DNA of 64,000 nucleotides from Blastomussa wellsi (taxonomy: Eukaryota > Cnidaria > Anthozoa > Scleractinia > Plerogyridae). The notes below the pieces were generated by a model. That model saw nothing but the letters and a program-made list of their open reading frames with translations. It did not search any database and was not told where the DNA came from. This document shows positions 58,515-64,000 of the stretch, piece after piece (the stretch's first letter is position 1; every line of letters begins with the position of its first letter). The translations under genes and the position numbers were made by a program. Location: the NCBI GenBank assembly GCA_947652115.1, contig OX393567.1, positions 932,041 through 996,040 of the forward strand, written 5' to 3'.

Positions 58515-59571
58515 GTAAATTCACAGCTGCATCATTTTATGTAAGGTACCCGAATGTAGTAGTAGTACTGTACATCACTTGGCGCGGTTGCTGATTCTTT
58601 TGTTTTATTAGCGAATCGTGGACTGGAATTGAAATCGCGAATATCGGACTCAATTTTGGCTGGCAAGCACTCTTCAAAGTGATTTCAATATGCGAATAAC
58701 GAAAAAATATTTGGTGGTACTCACCAAAATAAACTCAGTATAATAGATATTCTCAAAACAGGCAAATAACTCTCCCGATGGGAATATATGTTATTTGCCA
58801 GCTGGGAGGTCCGTATGGTTAAAAACTGTGACCGAGGTCTGTGAATCGCGGAATTTTCCCTGCAGTGGTCGCGATTCTTGGTGCTGACCAAAAGGATCGC
58901 AACATCTTGGGAGGAGAATGAAATTTCCCTAGCTTGCTGCCCAAAAAATTGGAGTTGCCCCCAGTTTTTATGCCCGTCCCCGGCCCGTACGCCTTTGGGC
59001 ACCACGCATACGGATTCCACTACCTTCTATGTAACATTATGACACAATGCTTTATAGTGCTTACGTACCTCTAAGTTCACTTTCTTTTTTCGAGAAATGG
59101 AAGAATGGCAGATCTCCAAGAGTATTAAAAATCTTTTCAAAAACTTAAATTTTTTTACTAACTGCAACCGTAAAAGTAACGAAAACAGCTAATTTGTGCC
59201 AGTAATTAATTCTTTTACTTCGAATTCAATCCGGACCGGAAAAAAATTGAACTTTATTTGTTCGAACTATCGGGACTGTTCGAAATATTGGGACTACCCT
59301 GTAAATAAAACAAAAAGGAACACTATTAAATATTTTTGGGAACGTTTCTTTCCGAAGGCATTACGAACGAAGATCAACCGGATCCATGACGTGCACGCTT
59401 TACATATTTTGCGCGGGCATTTGACGGAAAATATTTTCGTATTCAATTGATTGTGGTTAAGATCTTCAAAAAAAAACTCAAGTTTTGCCCTCCAGCAATC
59501 AAATGCAATTACCTACAGTTGGTTGTACTGTTAAAAAACTATCTCCCTTAACCCTTTCCTGCCCAAGAGTG

Positions 59572-59618
<47 letters not shown>

Positions 59619-61603
59619 AGGGAGACCCCTTGGGCAGTAAAGGGTTAATTTGCTCTTCATGACCAAAATTGGAATTGTGAAAATGGCACAAAAACGGAAA
59701 CTGTAATCACTGCTGTTACTCAGCCGATACAACCTACGGCCAGTCCGCTCCAGTAAAGAGACAAGTTTCAAAACAGTTTCCAGCACTTTCAAAGACTTAG
59801 AATTTGATGGCTTATTATAACCACTCTTTATCAGTTGATGCTACAATCATGGTATAAAAAAACTGACCAATCATTGGTGAACACGTTGTTATCATTTTCG
59901 TGACATAATAGGTTACCATAGAAACCATATGACCTGCTAAAAACACCCTTAAATTTAGCTTTAACTGCTAATAACTCAAAAACGAGCTCGGTGACCCCCA
60001 TTTTTTATTATCGAATTTTGATAAGCATGATAAGATGCAACTGTTTGCAAAGTTTAAAATAATTCTGTGAAGGGAGTTCAGAGCCACCTTAAATTTTCGA
60101 AAATTTAAGGTGGCTCTGAATCCCCTCCACAGAATTTTTTTAAACTTTGTAAAAAGTTGCATCTTATCATGCTTATCAAAATTTGTTAATAAAAAATGGG
60201 GGTTTTGAGTTAGTAGCAGTTAAAGCTAAATTTAAGGGTGTTTTTAGCAGGTCATATGGTTTCTATGGTAACCTATTATGTCACGAAAATGATAACAACG
60301 TGTTCACCAATGATTGGTCAGTTTTTTTATACCATGATTGTAGCATCAACTGATAAAGAGTGGTTATAATAAGCCATCAAATTCTAAGTCTTTGAAAGTG
60401 CTGGAAACTGTTTTGAGCCACCTTACGTACTCCTTGGAACTGTTTTGACGGAAAGCAATGTTCCCGCGAGGCGAAACTTGACAAACTTGTGAAATTTAAG
60501 TCATATTGACATAACTCAGCAAAACTATTTATGGCGATCGAACCTTTAACAACGGATACTTATTGGATAATTACACATTGTTATTGAATAAAGATGAATC
60601 GTTTACCGGCCAATTATTTTTAATTTTGCCTAATCAGTGGAATAAACCGTTACGCTAAATAGCATCAACCAGACATATTAAACTATTTTCGATGATCGGC
60701 TTTATGAGAAAGAAGAACTGGACAGGTGTTAATATTCTCTAGTTTATTACTTGGAAAGCTGAAAGATATTTTTTTAAAACTAAAATTAGAACATTGTATT
60801 ATTGTTATTTTAATGTTTCATTATCATTGCCAACTAGGAGGAGACAAATTATAAAATTGAAAGCTGGCAGGTCACATCAGTGAACACAAAAATTAAGATA
60901 AATGTCATTTCAAGTCAACTGAATTCAATCCGATTGGCTGTAAATTTTGGGTTAAAAGTCACCCAAGGGCTTATCTGTGTCCAAAATTTTTGTTTTACCA
61001 AGCGGAAAACAAGAAGGCGGGCATGTGGAATTGTTTGGACAGTCAAAACAAAACAAATGTTTAGAATGAAACGCGCAGCAAAGCTGGTGTCCGCAGAAAT
61101 TGGCAGCAAATGCGAGTTCGAAAAAGGTGCGTGACTTGACACCCACATGTTTGTGCACGCGAATGGAAACCCACAAAATTAATCGCTTGACAGCTCCGCA
61201 TTCATTTCACGGCTTTTAAAGTCAAAGCTGTTGAAAATGAACGGTTTGATGAATCGTCACTCGTAAGCGAATGCTACCTGGTGCGTTCCCGGTGAAGTAG
61301 TATGCACATTCATCCTGGGATTGAAGAATATCTGCCATGTATAACTTTATTACTCGGGGTGACAACACGTTTCCGAAACCCATTTTGAAACAACAAAACA
61401 GTAGCGAAGCGCTGATTGATAAGCATATTATTATTTGCATATCTATTATTTCCTGTTATTAACACCTGCGAGACGTGCAGGCCGCTTTGTTACCACTTGT
61501 CGAGCTTGTGTGTAAATGAGCAAAGCGTGCGAGTGTTTACCAATACGAATAACTTCACGAACTTCGATGGGGGGACGAGAGACAACATTAATCTCGCAAC
61601 ACG
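58515..61603. other. Intergenic stretch between two divergent membrane-protein genes
   Basis: Shared upstream region of the genes at 57789 (-) and 61604 (+). It contains the long inverted pair at 59768-60425. No other gene is recognised; the open frame 59196-59450 begins with GTG and has no domain. Confidence 0.45.
59768..60425. mobile_element. Two MITE copies in inverted contact (about 650-base palindrome)
   Basis: The left arm 59768-60098 and right arm 60099-60416 are near-perfect reverse complements; the axis lies in TTTTCGAAAA at 60094-60103. The right copy has matching ends TTAAGGTGGCTC (about 60104) and GAGCCACCTTA (60415-60425), so it looks like a complete MITE of about 320 bases. The left copy is inverted and lacks its outer end. 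The arms differ by small indels totalling about 13 bases. Confidence 0.85.
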
Positions 61604-62326
61604 ATGGACGCAACTGAAGTTGTAACCTTATTGCTTCTGTTGAATCTATGCGCAGTTAGATTGGATTTATGGTCGACCTGTTACGAAGACCAAAAATGCT
61701 CTAACTCGCAAACGTGTTGTGGTAACTTCTGCGTCGATGGCTCGAAAGTCTGCAAAATCGAGTGTCAAAAACAAACGGATTGCGATGGTTTGGGCGACAC
61801 TAAATGTGTCGATGGTTTCTGTGAGTGTGTCGAGGCATCATCCTGCTCCAACACGTCAATATTGCACCGGCCGTGGAATCAACCTTGTAGAGAGGATTTC
61901 GAATGTTCGCAAAATGCGAAATGTCGCAACAGAACTTGCATTGTAAGTAAACAGGATATCCCTGAAAAGTTGCCACTAAATCCCGCGCTGCTAGCAATTG
62001 TGACAATCATCGGCGTGTTAATGTTCTCGTGCCTTTTCTGCTGTTGTTTGAGCCGAATGAAAAGTGAAAGAAATTCAATGAAAACACGAGTGGCCAAGGG
62101 AAAATTAAAGAAAGTTCGTGTAGACAGCAGCGAGAGTAGCAATGCAGAAAAAGTCGCTTCTTTGCCTCTAATAAATGCTGAAAGTCATGTTTCCTCGGCT
62201 GCTGCTGTGAAAAATACAATGACCGAGGATAAAGACGAGGAAGCTCTTATTTCCGTTGTTATAAACGGACTTGGATTGCCTCCTATTCGAGAGGAAGACG
62301 AAGACGACGACATGGATAAAGATTAG
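61604..62326 (+). CDS. Type I membrane protein with Cys-rich ectodomain and acidic tail, no PPxY
   Basis: 240 residues, single exon, ATG start. A signal peptide (about 1-21) is followed by an ectodomain with many cysteines between 26 and 112, including CYEDQKCSNSQTCCGNFCVDG and CVDGFCEC, resembling EB/EGF-like or WAP-like small disulfide modules without a clean match. There are N-glycosylation sites NTS and NRT. A transmembrane helix (about 126-148, ending CCCLSRMK) leads into a basic stretch and a Ser-rich, strongly acidic C-terminus (EEDEDDDMDKD). Architecture and the CCC-basic boundary resemble the gene at 57789, which it faces head to head. It lacks PPxY and may be a divergent relative or unrelated. 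Confidence 0.75.
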   Translation: MDATEVVTLLLLLNLCAVRLDLWSTCYEDQKCSNSQTCCGNFCVDGSKVCKIECQKQTDCDGLGDTKCVDGFCECVEASSCSNTSILHRPWNQPCREDFECSQNAKCRNRTCIVSKQDIPEKLPLNPALLAIVTIIGVLMFSCLFCCCLSRMKSERNSMKTRVAKGKLKKVRVDSSESSNAEKVASLPLINAESHVSSAAAVKNTMTEDKDEEALISVVINGLGLPPIREEDEDDDMDKD

Positions 62327-64000
62327 AAGATGAAAACAGCTGTGTTTACTTGGCTTGTGAAAAATAATTATTGCGCCGTCATAAAGAAGTGAAAACTCAC
62401 TTGACGGTTACCTTCAACGGTAAAATGCAGTTAGCGTCGAAGTAAAGCAGTAAACAGACCAAATCGAGAGTTTTCAGGCACGTAGAATTCGAAATTTCCG
62501 TGTGGTTTATCACGTTGCTGATTAAAACTCGCGCTGTTGGTTAATAACGCAGCTTTTTTGCCTGCGGTTAAAAAGAATGGATTTGGCGAACCACCGAACC
62601 AAAGTTGGTGATTTCGAGTTATAATGCCGCTTTTTAATCATTTTTTTTTTTACCACCGAGTACTTCCAGAGCTACCAAGTACAAAATTTAAACTTGCGGT
62701 TTTAATTTGAAGTAGGAACAGCCATAACTCGCTCAACAACGACAAACCTTTTGTATTAAATCGTTGGGGATTTTTTTTAATGTTTTCATCCATTTGTCTT
62801 TTTATATTTGGCGCTTGGGATACGACGTTCAAGGGTAACGAATTCTGGTTTTAGCTGCATGTCAAGAATTGGATTTCGGGCTGTAGTTGCCTCCCGATAT
62901 AAGATCCTACAAAGAAGAGCAGCTTTATCGAGATTGTTGAAGATAAAAATAACTTAGTTGTATATCAAATTCTTGTTGCTTAGATCATCAGATGTCGAAA
63001 TAATAATAATTAGAAAAGAAATTGAAATTATTTATCACAGACGTGCCTTCAGAATTAAAATAAATAATTTAATCTTGTAGGTTTATGATAACATGATAGT
63101 TGTTAAGTTTACGAAATAAGCTACAGGCCTTTGTAAAAAATTCCTGTTGGATGGTTTTTCTCTCGTTTTGTTTGGATTTCCGAAGATTTAAAAAAGCCGG
63201 ACATTACTGTAGACAGTGATTTTTCAGCTAACCAGAAAAATAGGATTAATATAGAACCTTAATACCAAGGTGGATTTCGAATTGAAATGATTATTTTGAA
63301 AACAATTTTATTCAGGGTACAATATATTGAATAAATCTACCCAGTTGTATTGAGCCTTCTTATATTGTCTTTAAATAAATCGATTCGTCATAATTAATTC
63401 CGCAGATATTATCATGAATCGCTTTGAAAAAGCCTTTGTATGACGAGTTCCAACGTAAATTTAATCTAGAATACAATAAAATTGAAAGAGCTCTTGAGCG
63501 GTTTCTAGTTTACTTACATTCTTATGAATGCATTATTCTTACAGAATGACATACAGTCTATTTATCGTTAATTATGAACGTTTAAATTGCTGACATATCT
63601 ATTCCCGCTACAGAATCTTGTATTGTGTTACATTATTCACTCGTACTAGCTTCAATAATAATAATACACTTTATTTAAAGAGGGTAACTCGGAATAGTTA
63701 CAGAAACTAGTAAACTTGTGGCCCTTTTCCTCCTACTACTCATGCATGTGACGAAGAAACATTTTCGAATTATTTTTGCCTTCGAAAAGTCCCTGGATTT
63801 AATTACTTCAGTTTTTTCCTTTGGTCGCAATTTATGTGGCTCAGATACATATGTTCTTTTTTCTTCGTCTACTTTCAGTAATACACTTTTGGCCCGTGAG
63901 GTTTGCATTTAACCATTACGTAACAGAGTCAAAGCAAATGATGTCGCGAAATGCAAATGCTGTCGTTCGTGGGCTAGTGCGTAGCAAAGGTTGTTACTGC
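62327..64000. other. 3' flank and AT-rich intergenic DNA
   Basis: The 3' UTR of the gene at 61604 must lie at the start; no AATAAA close to the stop. No further gene is recognised. Confidence 0.45.
63653..63912 (-). mobile_element. Possible retroelement 3' end
   Basis: On the minus strand the sequence ends GAGTTACCCTCTTTAAATAA, then AGTGTATTATTATTATTG, the kind of ATT-tailed 3' end seen in LINEs and SINEs. No protein motif confirms it. Confidence 0.35.

Overview
The window looks like nuclear DNA of an animal, most likely a cnidarian and plausibly a stony coral. The grounds are an intron-rich myelin regulatory factor (MYRF) gene with GT/AG introns, a moderately AT-rich background, and many metazoan-type transposons (L2/CR1-like LINEs, tRNA-derived SINEs, a Ty3/gypsy element, foldback and palindromic MITEs). 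The taxon is inferred from overall character; no marker gene fixes it.

Region 1 (1-20515). A non-coding start is followed by about 1.6 kb of degenerate AGTGAC-type hexanucleotide repeat (1677-2505 and 4062-4845). The tract is split by a 5'-truncated L2-like LINE, which in turn carries a 796-bp foldback element with a 6-bp target duplication. Then comes MYRF on the plus strand. Twenty-seven coding exons can be traced from 4890 to the stop at 20515, with every intron phase agreeing. They encode the NLS region, the Ndt80-like DNA-binding domain, the S74-type self-cleaving chaperone domain with its Ser/Lys dyad, a coiled coil, a transmembrane segment and the lumenal C-terminal domain. The N-terminal first exon(s) were not found.

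Region 2 (25124-62326). This is a spread-out series of short, apparently single-exon genes for small single-pass membrane proteins, at 25124, 36011, 39172, 43815, 47310 and 61604 (+) and 57789 (-), plus one broken copy at 49524-54597. Six of them (five intact genes and the broken one) end in a conserved cytoplasmic PPxY-(E/D)-type motif. In the intact genes it is preceded by a second PPxY motif 11-17 residues upstream. The N-terminal half varies: either a bare membrane anchor or a signal peptide with a Cys-rich ectodomain. PPxY motifs are known ligands of WW domains such as those of NEDD4-type ubiquitin ligases, so these look like an expanded local family of membrane adaptors for WW proteins. 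That role is inference. A 450-aa acidic, Ser-rich protein of unknown function (30932-32284) lies within the series.

Region 3 (mobile DNA). An apparently intact Ty3/gypsy retrotransposon (49608-54365, minus sense, 156-bp LTRs identical by eye, 5-bp duplication GCTAC) has inserted into one PPxY gene copy that also carries a stop and a frameshift. LINE tails lie at 41.7-42.1, 48.65-49.15 and 54.6-55.4 kb. Long palindromic MITEs are common; the largest is a roughly 650-bp inverted pair at 59768-60425.
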